Counted from the first letter of the stretch, positions 11,785-22,990 are shown. The stretch: 64,000 nucleotides of DNA from Calliopum simillimum (GCA_951812925.1 OX638368.1:118753309-118817308), one strand, 5' to 3'. Numbers and translations: made by a program. Notes: generated by a model from the letters alone, not told the origin.

Positions 11785-12430
11785 GAAATAACGCCCAAAA
11801 AAAAAAAAACGAAATAACGCCCAAAAATAATATGACGTAATAACGCCCAAAATAAAAAACGAAATAACGCCCAAAAAATATGAAATAACGCCCAAAAACA
11901 AAAACGAAATAACGCCCAAATTATTTTCATATAAAATTGGGCGATAATCATTTTGGAAATAACGCCCAAAAATTTGGGCTTTATTTCGTTTTTTTGGGCG
12001 TTAGTTCGTTTTATTTTTAAAAAATGAAATAACGCCCAAAAAAGAAATAACGCCCAAATTATTTTCATACAAATAAATTTTAGGCGTTATTTCCAAAATG
12101 ATTATCGCCCAAATTTATATGAAAATAATTTGGACGTTATTTCGTTTTTGATTTTGGCCGTTATTTCATACTTTTTGGGCGTTATTTCGTTTTTTATTTT
12201 GGGCGTTATTACGTCATTTTATTTTTTGGGCGTTATTTCGTTTTTTTTTTTGGGCGTTATTTCGTTTTTAAACAAAAAAAAGGAAAAAACGCTCAAAAAA
12301 AACGAAATAAAGCCCAAATTTTTGGGCATTATTTCCAAAATGATTATCGCCCAAATTTATATGAAAATAATTTGGGCGTTATTTCGTTCTTTTTTTTGGG
12401 CGTTATTTCCTTGGGCGTTATTTCCTAAAG
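11785..12430. repeat. Inverted array of a GAAATAACGCCCA motif
   Basis: About 22 copies, some diverged, of a short unit (GAAATAACGCCCAAAAA with a variable poly(A) spacer). The left half is mostly in forward orientation. The right half is mostly its complement (TTTTTGGGCGTTATTTCG). A longer sub-unit containing 'TTATTTTCATATAAA' and 'GATTATCGCCCAAATT' recurs in both orientations. Spacing is irregular, so this is not a classical satellite. No reading frame is believable; apparent proteins are repeats of 'WALF/GVIS'-like translations. Confidence 0.85.
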
Positions 12431-12828
12431 CCGATTTGGTACTTATGTTAAAAGCGCCCCCACAAAAATCACTTCATAATATCTCCGAAAATATTTGTCG
12501 CACATGAATGAGATTTAATAAATGTACTTACAGTATACATTGTATACAAAGCGCTAGGACAAATAATGTTCCCTGGGAAAATGGGCGTTACCACGCCCTT
12601 ACAAAAGAAATTCATAATTTATAAGATTTTCTACACATGTCAAATGGAAAAATTGGTGATGCCAACTCAACTTAACAAGATAAGGAGATTCAACATTTAC
12701 TGGGAAATCCTGGTTTTTTGAAACATTTTCAAGTTAAAATTTGTTCATATTGTCACGTATCGATTCAGATTATGATCAAAACAAAGAAAAGTACAGAAGA
12801 TATTTGAATCAAACAAAATACATTAAGT

Positions 12829-12957
12829 GGATTCCTGAAAACGTGTAAAAGCATCGAAAACCTCGTAAACTCGTAAATGTTGTCAAAATCAATACGAAAT
12901 TTGACAGTTTTACGAGCTTACGAGGTTGTCGATGCTTTTACACGTTTTCAGGAATCC
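12829..12957. mobile_element. 129-bp palindromic MITE
   Basis: Inverted repeats GGATTCCTGAAAACGTG / CACGTTTTCAGGAATCC, with further pairing inside ('AAAGCATCGAAAACCTCGTA'). A diverged sister copy is at 40495-40618, and a fragment of the same inner sequence is at about 56260-56320. It sits inside repeat D copy 1 and is missing from D copy 2, which supports insertion. Confidence 0.8.
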
Positions 12958-13394
12958 CTTCATTATAAAGTAACATTATTGCATAAGAAATTAGTCGCAC
13001 TAAAAATTCTGATTTGTTTCGCTGAATTCTGTCTTTCTTTGAATAGGGACGAAAACTACTTCTATTTTTGTCACGTTCGTTTCGTGTCTTTTTTTGCGTG
13101 TACTATATCTTGGAACCAGGACTTCGCCTGCTATTTAAGTTAATAATAGTGCTACCTAAAGCTATAATGTAAAGAAAAAACCAAAATAAAAATATGTTTT
13201 AGTTGCACTTTTTTGCACTTTAAATGTGTACGACGGTCACGTTCGTCATCTGGAAAATGCCCATATGTATGTTCCAAATTCTACATACATAGTTTAAGAT
13301 ATAAGATGAATTTTCTTACATATATGGGTGCCGTGGTAATTATATCATTAATTCCATGCATGAAAATAAAAAATTTGATACATTTTAATAGAAG

Positions 13395-13428
<34 letters not shown>
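13395..13428 (+). repeat. Poly(A) run of 34
   Basis: Uninterrupted A homopolymer about 0.8 kb upstream of the predicted promoter. Confidence 0.95.
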
Positions 13429-13429
<1 letters not shown>

Positions 13430-13431
<2 letters not shown>

Positions 13432-14169
13432 GCACTCCATGTCGTATGTGTAATATTTAATTTGTGAGCAACGCAACATATTGCTTTATGAATGTTGCCA
13501 TACAAAAGTTGCTAATTCAACTTTGTTGCTGGCGATTTTACGAAACTTTTTGTGGAACTTATGCGCGCAGTGCAAACCTGCTGGAGACTTATGATGTTTC
13601 TTTTTATTGCTGTTTTTAATTTTGATTTTGTCCATTGTTGCTGCTGCTGCTTATGTTGCTTCTGCTTTTTTTTTTTGTTGCGAGAATTTGAGGAAAGTTT
13701 TGCGGCGCTCACGTTTAGTCTGTAGCGAGCATTCAGACGGTTCAGGCGTTTCTGGCGGCAAATCACGCAAGCAATTTCGGCTAAAAATCTCCTTGTGCGT
13801 TTGTTTTTTTTTTGTATGAAGTTTTTCGTGTAAAGTGAAGACTCTGGTGGTGCTAATTGAAAAATAACGCGTGTTAGCACAATAAAAATTAAATATTTTA
13901 AAATTGATATACTGAAAGTTGAAATTGCAATCAAGACGCAAATAACTTAATTAACAGTTTTTTAATTGGGATCGTGCCTTTGGTTTTTTCTTTCGAAAAT
14001 GCACAGTTATTTGTGTGCTTAAATGTTGAAATTTGTATTTTGTTTTTTGAATGAAAGTTAAAAGTTGATAATAATTAACATCTTTTTAATTTTACATAAG
14101 TAATTTAAAGTTGCACATCAACATAGCGAGTGTTGCAAAACAGTTTTTCGAAAAAAAATATTAAAAGGA
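13430..14169 (+). other. Promoter-proximal upstream region, no gene seen
   Basis: No dispersed repeat copy found. It contains a TGC/TTG-rich stretch (13630-13670). Both strands have open frames of up to 140 codons, but these are homopolymer-rich translations (Lys/Gln or Phe/Val) without domain features, so I leave them out. By position it would be the proximal 5' regulatory DNA of the secreted-protein gene. Confidence 0.4.
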
Positions 14170-14209
14170 TATATAAAAGGATACATAGAAGCAAAACAAA
14201 GTGCAGTGG
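14170..14209 (+). promoter_or_regulatory. Core promoter: TATA box and initiator
   Basis: TATATAAAAGG at 14170-14180 is followed by TGCAGTGG at 14202-14209. If the A at 14205 is +1, the TATAAAAG core starts about 33 bp upstream, close to the normal spacing in insect TATA promoters. The initiator matches TCAGT only in part. The 5' UTR would be about 48 nt, ending at the ATG at 14253. Inferred from motifs only. Confidence 0.6.
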
Positions 14210-14252
14210 CTGTTTTAGTTCTTTCTTTGCGATTTGGATAAATTTTTCAAAA

Positions 14253-14261
14253 ATGCATTTG
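14253..14261 (+). CDS. Exon 1 (coding part) of secreted Gln-rich protein gene
   Basis: ATG CAT TTG encodes Met-His-Leu and is followed directly by the donor GTAAGC at 14262. It is proposed as the first coding exon of the gene whose exon 2 begins at 58380. The junction is phase 0, and the joined N-terminus, MHLKHFTCLLLLILTSHTLA, is a textbook signal peptide with cleavage before Asp21. Exon 2 alone lacks an initiator Met ahead of its hydrophobic segment, so an upstream tiny exon is required. Insect genes for secreted and cuticular proteins often have a first exon coding for only a few residues. The TATA box and initiator upstream add support. The link over 44 kb is inference; another short exon nearer exon 2 cannot be excluded. 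Confidence 0.6.
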
Positions 14262-14549
14262 GTAAGCTTACTAGAAAAAAATAGTATTTATTCAAATTTA
14301 TAAAAACATATTTCATTTGCTTCTTGTTTCAATTCTTGATCAAATTAAGTGTTTCCTGATGAAGTACATTTTTTTTTTTCTGAAGAGATATTAAATAGAT
14401 AAAAAATAATATAGCAGGATTTAAGAACTATGTAAAGGATAATGATTACTAAAAATTAATTTTATATGTAAAGATCTACAAAAATTCTTAAGCATTAAAT
14501 TTTAAATTTTTCACTATATTTTTATAAATATGTACATTATGCCGGGTGG

Positions 14550-14990
14550 TTAAAAAAATAACACTAGTTTACAGCCAAAATTACCATTGAATGCCATTAT
14601 TCATATTTTATGTAAAATTGTCTGCTGATTTCAAAAATCACATTTTTTCACTTCATTTTCGAGATATCGGTCATTTTCGGTTTTTGGACCAACAAAACAA
14701 GATTGTTTACTTAATTACAAATATCTCAAGAACCAATATTTATGTTTAAATGTACTATATGTCAAATTAAAGGTAATTTAATTACCTATAAATAATATTT
14801 GCACCATCTTTTGGTTGGTTTGTTAGTTTCAGAGAGATAAATTGATTTCCAAAAAAATATTTTTTTTTTTTCGAAAAAATTAAGAAAAGTCAAAATCATG
14901 CAAATTTATATAAAAAAAAGCATTTTCTTAAAATACTTTGTTTTTTCATATCATAGACTTTTATTTATCAACAATTTGTATATTATATAG
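14550..14990 (+). repeat. Dispersed repeat R, copy 1 (truncated)
   Basis: 'TGAATGCCATTATTCATATT', 'CGAGATATCGGTCATTTTCG' and 'TATCATAGACTTTTATTTAT' align with the reverse complement of 21221-21940 and with 28640-29010 in direct orientation. Truncated at the last motif. Confidence 0.7.
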
Positions 14991-15106
14991 GATGTACATC
15001 GCACAAGGTTACGAAGCATATGGGAGGTGATAGAGGAGGCCTAGACTAACAAAAAATTGCACCCGAAGAGGTGTTTAAAATGCACTCCTGAGGCGCTATA
15101 GGGTTA

Positions 15107-16165
15107 AAACTGATTTTCTGACTTGTTTTAGAAAAATAATTTTATTGGGTCACCCTAGCATTTTAGAGAAAACTTTTTCTATGAAAAACTTTTAGCTAAT
15201 TGTATGAGCTCATGAAGAGTGTATTTCTGCCGTAAAATTATAAAAAGACGCAACTCGTTTTTCATAGTTTTGAGAAAATCGAAATTTTATTTTTATTCAG
15301 AAAAGGCTGCAATTTCTCTTTCTTAAAAATCTATTTCATTTTTCAACTTTTTTGTATGGAGTTACTGCTTTTTATGATTTTAATTATGAAAAATATGAAA
15401 ACAGGGTGTAATGTTTACATTTCTTTATTTGCAATTTGCAAGAGAAGTGGAAAACGCAAAAAATTGGCGATTGGACTAAAATATAGATAAAAAATTGCTT
15501 AATCCGATGGGGAAATAAAGTTTGAAAGGCCATAACTTAAGTTGCGGCCTTATATTTTTTTACGCCAGATTTGGCTTATATAGTTCGAAATGATTTCGCG
15601 AAGTTCTGGACCTTTAAATTTTAATTACTAATATGAAAAATTTTATTTTCATAGGGCGTGGCACTGCCCATTTTTTCTTTGAAAATTTATTTTCCAAATG
15701 CCCTTTGCATGTGTACCAGATTTTGTCTATCTACGTCTAGCTGTTTCTGAGATATTACGAACCAGTATTCAGAGGGGCGTGTCACCGCCCATTTTTCTAG
15801 CGAGAATTGTTTGTTGTAATTGTCTTAGCATATGTTCCCAATCATATCTGAGTACGGCAAATATTGTCAGAGGAATAATGAATTTATTTTTTTGAAAGCG
15901 TGGCTTCGCCTATTTTTCCGGTGAACATTATTTATCCTGATGATTTTTACATATTTACCAAATCTCATTTATCTGCGTCAAAGGGTTTCGGAGATATGAT
16001 TAGTTGATTTTTTGGAGGGCGTGGCACCGCCTACTTTTTTAGCATATAACATAGCCTTTTTTTGTACTAACACAATGTAACAACTTCTTTAAAAACGGTT
16101 AGTTAGTTTCCGCATCAATAAGGGACAAATACACAAGCAAACAAAATATAGTTTTTATAAAGTAG
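15107..16165 (+). repeat. Dispersed repeat B, copy 2
   Basis: Starts with 'ACTGATTTTCTGACTTGTTT' (also at about 39565). It continues through a block at 15220-15580 that is the reverse complement of 43440-43795 ('AATTGGCGATTGGACTAAAA'), and then four ~120-bp units with GGGGCGTG(G/T)CACCGCC. It ends in a 'GGTTAGTTAGTTTCCGC' block like copy 1. No transposase detected. Confidence 0.65.
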
Positions 16166-17382
16166 ATTTTCGTTTATTTCGCATAATTTGAAAATTATAA
16201 AAGATACCTCAGATTTTTTAACATTTTTGAAATCAGCGGAGTCAAGTTATTGGAAATTGATACCCATTTTGAAAGTAAATTGCGACCAACTTTGTATCGG
16301 TGGTAGGCGTGTCCGTCGGCGGATTTTGTTCGTATTCACAGAATTTTATAATTTTAACGTAAAAAACATCTGCACAAAATTTTAATAGCCTAGCTCTTTT
16401 ATTACTATATATGACCGCCGTTGCATACAAATCCTCCCATTTTGCGACACCTGAATTCTCGTTTGCTCCATACGCAACTTCGTTGAAAAATCAAAAGCAA
16501 ATAACTTGTGCTTGTGTTGATACAGTTTATGTGCTTTTGCCTTCTTAAAAAATAGGCTTATGAGGCAAAAGAGAACTCAGGCGACGAAGTTATGAGGAAA
16601 AGAACTGTTTTTTAAGCTAAAATGGGCCTTTGGTAGAATCAAAAGCGCTTTATTGAATTTTCTTGGCTTTTCAAACTTTTGATTCGGTGGCAGGACGAAT
16701 CTAAATTTCGACCCTAACGAAATTTAGCTTATAAAAATAAGAGCCAACAAATTTTTAGGATGCGTATCGAAGAAGATCTTATCATTTTATTGCGGCTTAC
16801 GAAATAAAGGAAAATACTTTCTGAGGCGGTAGTTTAGCTACTAGCTTCAACTTCAACTTCAACTTCAAAAAAAAAAAAAAACAAACTCATTTCGAGCTAC
16901 ATTTTTCGCTCATTACTTTTTCATAATCTTTTTTTTTTTTGGATTTTTTTGTTTGTTTTAACTTTAACATTTATGCAAGCTCAAAACTAAGATATTCAAA
17001 AAATGTTCGCAATATTGTTGATATTTATCAGGGGTAATTGGAATCATATATTATACACAGGCTGAGATGTTGACCACCGAGTCTAGCTCAAATTTCAATC
17101 AAAATTAATGATAAACAGTTCATTAAGATTTAAATATAGATATTTAATATCATTGAGATATCATATCTGTTTTGAGTAGATTATGCTGATCGATGCTTAT
17201 CTTAAATATGACCTTCGTGGTGATTACAAATAGCACCTAGTTATAAAAATGAATAAAATTAAAAAAAAAAGCGAATATGAATTATTATTTTAAAGCAAAA
17301 ATAGGTTTAACATTTCTTTGTTTACTATGCTCTCTAAATAACATAGAAATTATAGGAATAGATGTATCATTTGTTATATGTA
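16166..17382. other. No gene seen; repeat scraps
   Basis: A short piece near 16290-16330 ('TAGGCGTGTCCGTCGGCGGA') recalls the end region of the TATACCC-type repeats at 52.1 and 62.6 kb. 16600-16660 shares a 'AGAATCAAAAGCGCTTTATT'-like piece with the foldback at 37.8 kb. The rest is AT-rich with nothing supportable. Confidence 0.4.
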
Positions 17383-18579
17383 GGGGAAGGGTACCGGGTG
17401 TGGGCGCCGCTTTGTTTTCGACTCATAACTTTTGACCAAATGTATATTATGCAGACATATAAGTGTCAATGGAAAGCTAAAGATCTTAGCTAACTATTGG
17501 TGAAGAAAGTAAATTGATTTCGTCAGTTGGAAAAATTATATCAAAAAAATAGTGAAATGATCATTTCTGACAAAAAAAAATTTTAGGTCCAGTTGTGGGC
17601 ACCCTTAAAAAATCGGCTAAAGATGGGAAAATATGAAATTAAAAGCAATCAACTGGAGGAAAAGCAAAATTAACTTATTTCGGAGACATTGACTCACAAA
17701 AATTTTACAAATTCTTCTCAACGGCTTTAACAAAATCGGCGTCACTGAAAACGTCTGGATCGAATGGCATCATACTTGTTGCCCCGAAACCAGATTTGAT
17801 TATCTTGGGCTGATGACAGATCATTTTTTTTTGCAAATTAAGCTAGCTAGGTGACGTAATCTCTGGCCCTTGTTGATATTGCTGTTTTGCCAAGCATGAT
17901 TTTTTTTGTACCAATCCAAGCCCGCCATCTGCTCCTCGGTCTACTTGGCTGGAAACTCAATACTGAGATTTTTTGCAAAGTGTTATGCCACCTCAACACC
18001 CACACTTAATTAAAATAACTATTTTCTACGATATCTTTAAAGAGCCTATTGGTTCTTTCATTTCCACTAAAAAGCGTAAAATGGCATAAGAATACCATTT
18101 AGATTAGTAACGTTGGCACCCACGACGATATTTCAGTAAAACACACGCTTTAAATAAAAAAAGAGGGGTGCCCACACCCGGACCTATTCGGGGCCTTTAC
18201 TCGGCTTTGATAGCCACTTTAAAAAGCAATGAGCAAATTGTGTTGTGTGAACATTTTGGTTGCATTCGGTCTTGAATCACAAAATGTAATAAATTTACTA
18301 CATAAGTATAGATTGCCCTCAGCTTTTTGATTGATTCACTTCGATTTATCGCACTTGGAAAATTATTGAAAAAAACTTTTGTGTTGACTTTTACTCATTC
18401 AAAAATTGTTTTCTTCTCAGCATCAATCAAATGCGTCTGTTTGCTCCGTTAAATGCACAAAAACTTCATGCTGTCATTTCACGCGCTTAACATTTTTCAG
18501 AACAGCCGCATTTGTATTCTCTCAAAAGTTACGGGGGGTGCCCACACCCGGACCCTGCCCGCTCGCGGCACCCTTCCCC
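17383..18579 (-). mobile_element. Internally deleted pogo-type (Tc1/mariner superfamily) element
   Basis: Inverted ends GGGGAAGGGT...ACCCTTCCCC are flanked by TA on both sides. The inverted match actually continues through ATATGTA, so the exact ends are uncertain. A second GTGTGGGCACCC-type block recurs inside the right part. The minus strand keeps two transposase scraps (listed separately) with the catalytic centre missing, which makes this a non-autonomous derivative about 1.2 kb long inside intron 1. Confidence 0.65.
17700..18005 (-). pseudogene. pogo/CENP-B-type transposase scraps
   Basis: From about 18002 downward one frame reads 'HFAKNLSIEFPAK', a stop, then 'TEEQMAGLDWYKK', matching the usual helix-turn-helix region of pogo/jerky/CENP-B-like transposases (…F…N.I…F…K.AG.DW…). 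After a deletion that removes the DDE catalytic domain, another frame at 17790-17703 reads 'SGFGATSMMPFDPDVFSDAD', like the C-terminal '…GIYPFNP…F…D.DF' segment of the same proteins, and ends in a stop. Non-functional. Confidence 0.55.
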
Positions 18580-18599
18580 TACATATCTACGAGTATAAT

Positions 18600-19459
18600 T
18601 AACTTAAATTTAGTTCAACTTTTAGTTTCAATATCGATGCTACTTACAAAAAACCAATTTGTTAAGATTTCATTTGAAGCCAAGTTGCTTTATACTCGTA
18701 GTTTTTCTTTCGATTGATGCTGTGGTTAATGATGATGCCAATGCTGATGCTGCTGCTTCAGCTGATGGATATAACAAAGTTGATGACGGCAAGTGGCAGG
18801 CAGCAGCATTAACAAGAGATTAATGATGTATCACAAATGACTGCCCACACAAACAACACGCGTGGTAGCCACTTATGTAGGCCAAGTTATAAAAGAAGAT
18901 CGAAAGTCTAACAAAAGTTGCATAGAAGTGGTAGTACTTAGTATGTCTTATGGAAAATGATAAATGCTAACAAACGCTTTGTTTGTTTTTTTATATTAAT
19001 TGCATCAAGGATTTTAAGAATGCGACCTTATGAAATGAAAATTGCATTAATGAAAATCGGTTTTTTTAAAAGAAATAAAACTTTATGAAAACATTCAATG
19101 CTTATATAATTCATCAATTTAATTTATGGCCATATTAATTTCTTTTCCCTTATCTTCTTTGGCACTTTGAGTGTCAAGTGTGTGGTCAAACTGGCTTGAC
19201 TTGTTAAGCGAGTTGAAAGTTAAATCAAGGATTTACAATTTCTTGCATAATATTGCCAATGAAATCACATTACTTGCCGCCAAAAGAAATCATCTTCATT
19301 TCACTTTATGCACTTTTATGCAATTCCAGTGAATTTTTTTGTTATGTAAAGGAATACACTTTCTTTTTTGTTGAGTGTATGTATGTATAAAATTGTGTTT
19401 TTTTCTGACAAATTAATTTGGCATGAAAATGCAACCAGATATGAGGCGTTATGAAGTGT
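18600..19459. other. Low-copy intronic sequence, no gene seen
   Basis: Contains GATGCTGCTGCTTC-type short repeats near 18720-18790 and AT-rich sequence. No repeat partner noticed inside the window. Confidence 0.4.
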
Positions 19460-19805
19460 TGAAGGCAATTAACTGATTGGGTCAAAAATGTGCCTGCAGC
19501 AGCAGACAAAACGAAAGACTTAAGTCACAAACTTGTATGTGTCATTTGTTGATATTGATTGAACTTTAATTGTTGCGAAAATAATTTGGTGTTTATTTTT
19601 TTTGGCAACAAATTAATTTTGCTAATAAAGTATTATTTGTTTATTTAAATTACATATCAATTTGTACAAATTGTGCAGGGTCATAGAGAAAATTGTTCAA
19701 AATTATACGAGTAAGTTAAGGTTAAAAATATTAAAAATACATAGATAAATAAAAAAAATAATAATATCAAGGTTAATAAAATTAGTTTTTCCATTATTTG
19801 TATAA
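19460..19805 (+). repeat. Non-TE-like duplicated segment (inverted partner at 27.95-28.27 kb)
   Basis: 'TTAACTGATTGGGT', 'ACGAAAGACTTAAG', 'GTGTCATTTG', 'GTTGCGAAAATAAT', 'TTTGTACAAATTGTGCA' and 'AGGTTAATAAAATTA' occur in the same order in the reverse complement of 27956-28275. This copy carries an uninterrupted 'AAAATTAGTTTTTCC' where the partner has the 239-bp insertion. Non-coding; function unknown. Confidence 0.7.
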
Positions 19806-20900
19806 TAACTATTTTCTCACCAGCAGGCAATCAAATAAAACCGTAAAAAATTTTAGCTTTGGCAATGGTAACAACAGCAAAATTAATTTTTCGTCTTGAT
19901 TATTTTAATGAAATTGTGGTCAAAGTTCAAGAAATTGATTTTGTCTATTTACTTATTTAGGCAGCTCAGGATACAAGACTTTCATGCAGTGAAAATAATC
20001 ATAAGTTTATTAAGATGTTACACTTTGTTAATGAAATTTAACATACAACCTTAAGCCAATTTGTTTCGTGTTTGAATAGCAAAATTTTATTCAAGTTCTA
20101 CGCAAAATTAATGAACACCAAGCATTTCCTGAACCATATCGTCTCTTTCCAGCCTGTATCTTAATATTGAAGAGACAACACTGTAAATAACTTAAGGTTA
20201 ATAGAGCCACTGAGTATGTCAACATCCCAGCCAAAGTATTAGGAGTCAATAACATTTTTTCGATAAAAGTAAGAGTCCGTTTTGTGCCTCTGATAGCTTA
20301 TTGATTACGATTTCAGGAGAATACAAACGTCTGTAAGCGTCCGAATGAGGAGAATATTAAGAGTTTCAATAGCCCAACTATACCCCGATATTTTAAGGAA
20401 ATTCTTGTCCGTTAAAAATTATAGGCGAATTTGAATGAAAAAATTTTGAAAACTGCTCAAATCTGTGAGTAAAATTGTTAAGAATTATTTTTTGCTACAT
20501 CTCGGTAACAATGATTTCGTATTGATTATTCGATTCATCAGACTTTGTGGAAAATTGTAACGAACCTTTTTGCCGCTAGCCGGGGTGTATCCCTGGGTGC
20601 CTAAGGTTCGTATACAAAATTTATTCCCCGCCAAGGAAAGAAACACTTTTCACAATTTTTACTGGTTTTATTTCTTTGTTTTTTTTTCACTGTTTTTTTT
20701 TTTTTTTATTTCACTGATTTTATTCCTTCTGTAAAGATCTCTTAAAATATATTAAATTATAAGCTTAGGTGTACGGGTGACAAATGTGCTATGAATGGAC
20801 GATGAAAATGTGTGTAAAACGTGAATATCAAAGTCAACCAAACCAGGAGTCATGCCGCCACTACCTCCCCGTAGACTTGTTGCATTCGCGTTGCCGGTAT
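19806..20900. other. No gene seen
   Basis: AT-rich sequence with a small inverted repeat ACGAACCTT…AAGGTTCGT at about 20560-20612 enclosing a GC-rich loop (CCGCTAGCCGGGGTGTATCC). Otherwise nothing supportable. Confidence 0.4.
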
Positions 20901-21220
20901 GCATTCCTGTATTAAATCGATGAATTTAACTATATGATCCTTACATTTGAGGTGTATCATGTGTTCAGTAAACTTATGCAGGATATTACGAGGAATATTT
21001 TTGTAGACAATTTTAACCCTCTAAAACCCCCACATGTGGGTCAAAATGACCTACATGTGAAGGGGTCAAAATTACTGACCCACATGTAAGGGTCTTAGTT
21101 AGAGGGTTAAAATTTTCTACAAAAATATTCCTCGCAATATTTTGTAAGTTTACTGAACACATGATACACCTCAAATGTAAGGATCATATAGTTAAATTCA
21201 TTGATTTAACACAGGAATGC
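20901..21220. repeat. 320-bp palindrome with TGTGGGTCA centre
   Basis: Left arm GCATTCCTGTATTAAATCGA…, right arm …TTGATTTAACACAGGAATGC. The arms stay complementary through 'GATCCTTACATTTGAGGTGT' and 'AATATTTTTGTAGACAATTT', up to the centre 'CCCCCACATGTGGGTCA'. The left half recurs at 31379-31530. Confidence 0.85.
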
Positions 21221-21940
21221 GTTATTTTTGTTTTATCATGTACAGTGGATTAAAAAACTTAAAAATTCGAGAAAAACGACGAGACATAGGCATTTTTTTT
21301 TTAACGCCTACTTTAAGGATTTTTAGGATTTTTTAATGTGTATTACAAAAAGTTTTAAATTATCGAACAGTTTATTATAAAAAAAGAAAAAAATAGGCAA
21401 AAACGCATTTCAGTAATTTATCAATTAATTGTATACAACTTTTACATTTTTTCCTCGATTTTCTTAAATAGTATCTTATTTGCTTAACAAATATATAGAC
21501 TATGATACAAAAAAACAAAATGATTTTTAAAAATTTTTTTTTCTAGTATAAATCTGCAGTTGATTTTGACTTTTTTTTCATTTTTTCGGAAAAAAATAAT
21601 TTTTTTTCAGAAATCAACTTATTTCTCCGAAACTAACAAACCACCCAAAAAATGATGGGAATATTATTTATAGATAATTTAATTACCTTTAATATGACAT
21701 TTAATACGTTTAAACACAAATATTGGTTCTTGAGATAGAAAGATAGAAAGATAGTTCCACTTAAATACAATCTTTTTTTTTTTGGTCCAAAAACCGAAAA
21801 TGACCGATATCTTGAAAACGACACGAAAGAAAAATGATGCAATTTTCGGAATCAGCAGCCCATTTTACATTCAAAATGAATAATGGCATTCAATGGGAAA
21901 AAAATTTTTAATCATTTGTAAACTAGTGAAATTAATCAGA
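21221..21940 (-). repeat. Dispersed repeat R, copy 2
   Basis: Reverse complement of 28640-29010 plus 31080-31378: 'CAGTGGATTAAAAAACTTAA', 'ATATATAGACTATGATAC', 'AAAACCGAAAATGACCGATA', 'AATGAATAATGGCATTCAAT'. This copy lacks the nested palindrome found in copy 3 and so acts as an empty site for it. Frames inside are T/K-rich and not believed. Confidence 0.75.
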
Positions 21941-22504
21941 GCATCTACACGAATTGCTAAGAAAAAACAATTAATTTTCCAATATTTTACTATGAAATTA
22001 TAACATAAAGTGTTAAAATATCTTTCTTCGTCATGTCCTTAAATGTTTCTTAGACATTTAATTTGCCCATTTCGCATATTACGTTATTTTCTAAAAAAAA
22101 CTTACACGACATTGTTTGCATATATATTTCAGCTACTGTTTTTCTGTGTTAACTCTTCAAAATTTTATTTTTTTTTATATAGAATTGACAACCAAGGAAG
22201 ATGGTCCCTCAATTTAGACTATCTTCGCTCAGTTTCTCTTATTCTAACTGTAAGTTTTTGAAATATTGACTAAATAGAGATCTGAAAGTGAAGAAAAAGA
22301 AGAGATTAAGTGTATTTTCAGCTCAGTCAGTTTTGGTTTTTCAACAGTGGGTTCGTGTGTTTTTTTTTTTTTTTTGAAAATTTTAAAATTTTGTAAAAAA
22401 CGGAATATGCATCATTCTCCGCGTAAGTTCTTTTTATATTACTAAACATATTATTTTATCTTTATACAAGTAAAACAATGAACAATTACGGGACGATCCA
22501 CCAT

Positions 22505-22735
22505 TTTCAACTTTTTTAAAAAAATTGCTGTTTTCATTGTGATATTACAGTTTTTACAACATTTCGTCACTCTCCGTTTCATTATTCTCCGGGAGCTCTT
22601 TGACACTTTCAACTTTTTAAAAAAAATTGCTATTTTCATTTTGAAACAACTGTTCTTTCAACATTTCGTCATTCTCCGTTTCATCATTCTCCATCGTTTT
22701 TTTCAAACATTTCAACATTCTCCGTTTATTAACCC
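22505..22735. repeat. Tandem repeat, period ~103 bp, two copies plus partial
   Basis: 'AAAAAAATTGCTGTTTTCAT' at about 22517 recurs as 'AAAAAAATTGCTATTTTCAT' at about 22619. Each is followed by 'CAACATTTCGTCA(C/T)TCTCC' and 'GTTTCATTATTCTCC'; a third, partial unit follows. Confidence 0.7.
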
Positions 22736-22844
22736 TCCAGCTGGTTTTTTTTCTTGTAAGATTTGTTTGAACTATTTATTTAAAACTAAAAACTAAAATT
22801 TTGTCTTTAAACACTTAACTAAACTTTTTGAAAATCTTACATAA

Positions 22845-22990
22845 ATTTTTAGGGTTGCCACCTGGTTACTTTCGAAAATCTTACATAATGCTTACTTTTT
22901 TTGACTTAATAGAAATATTTGGTTTCAGGAACGCTCAGATAAACTTTTTTAAAATTTTACAAAACTTTCGGTGTTGCCAACCGATTTAAA
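22845..22990 (-). repeat. Dispersed repeat, inverted copy of 1-160
   Basis: 'TAGGGTTGCCACCTGGTTAC', then 'TTTTTGACTTAATAGAAATA' and 'CAGGAACGCTCAGATAAAC', mirror the start of the window with moderate divergence. Confidence 0.55.

Larger units (their letters stand above)
11690..13266 (+). repeat. Dispersed repeat D, copy 1, interrupted by an array and a MITE
   Basis: Segments at 11690-11784, 12440-12828 and 12958-13266 align in order with 25440-26127: 'CACATGAATGAGATTT', 'ACTGGGAAATCCTGGTTTTT', then 'GAAAATGCCCATATG' at the 3' end. The copy here is split by the array at 11785-12430 and by the MITE at 12829-12957, both absent from the 25-kb copy. No protein is evident. Confidence 0.7.

Noticed and set aside
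11785..12430. CRISPR array
   Set aside because: Irregular spacing, both orientations, poly(A) spacers and a eukaryotic context.
11781..12507. Open frames of 95 and 125 codons on both strands
   Set aside because: Translations of the GAAATAACGCCCA array ('WALF', 'LGVIS' repeats).
13512..13941. Open minus-strand frames of 96-140 codons next to the promoter
   Set aside because: Lys/Gln-rich and Ile/Phe-rich translations of simple sequence. No signal, domain or splice support.
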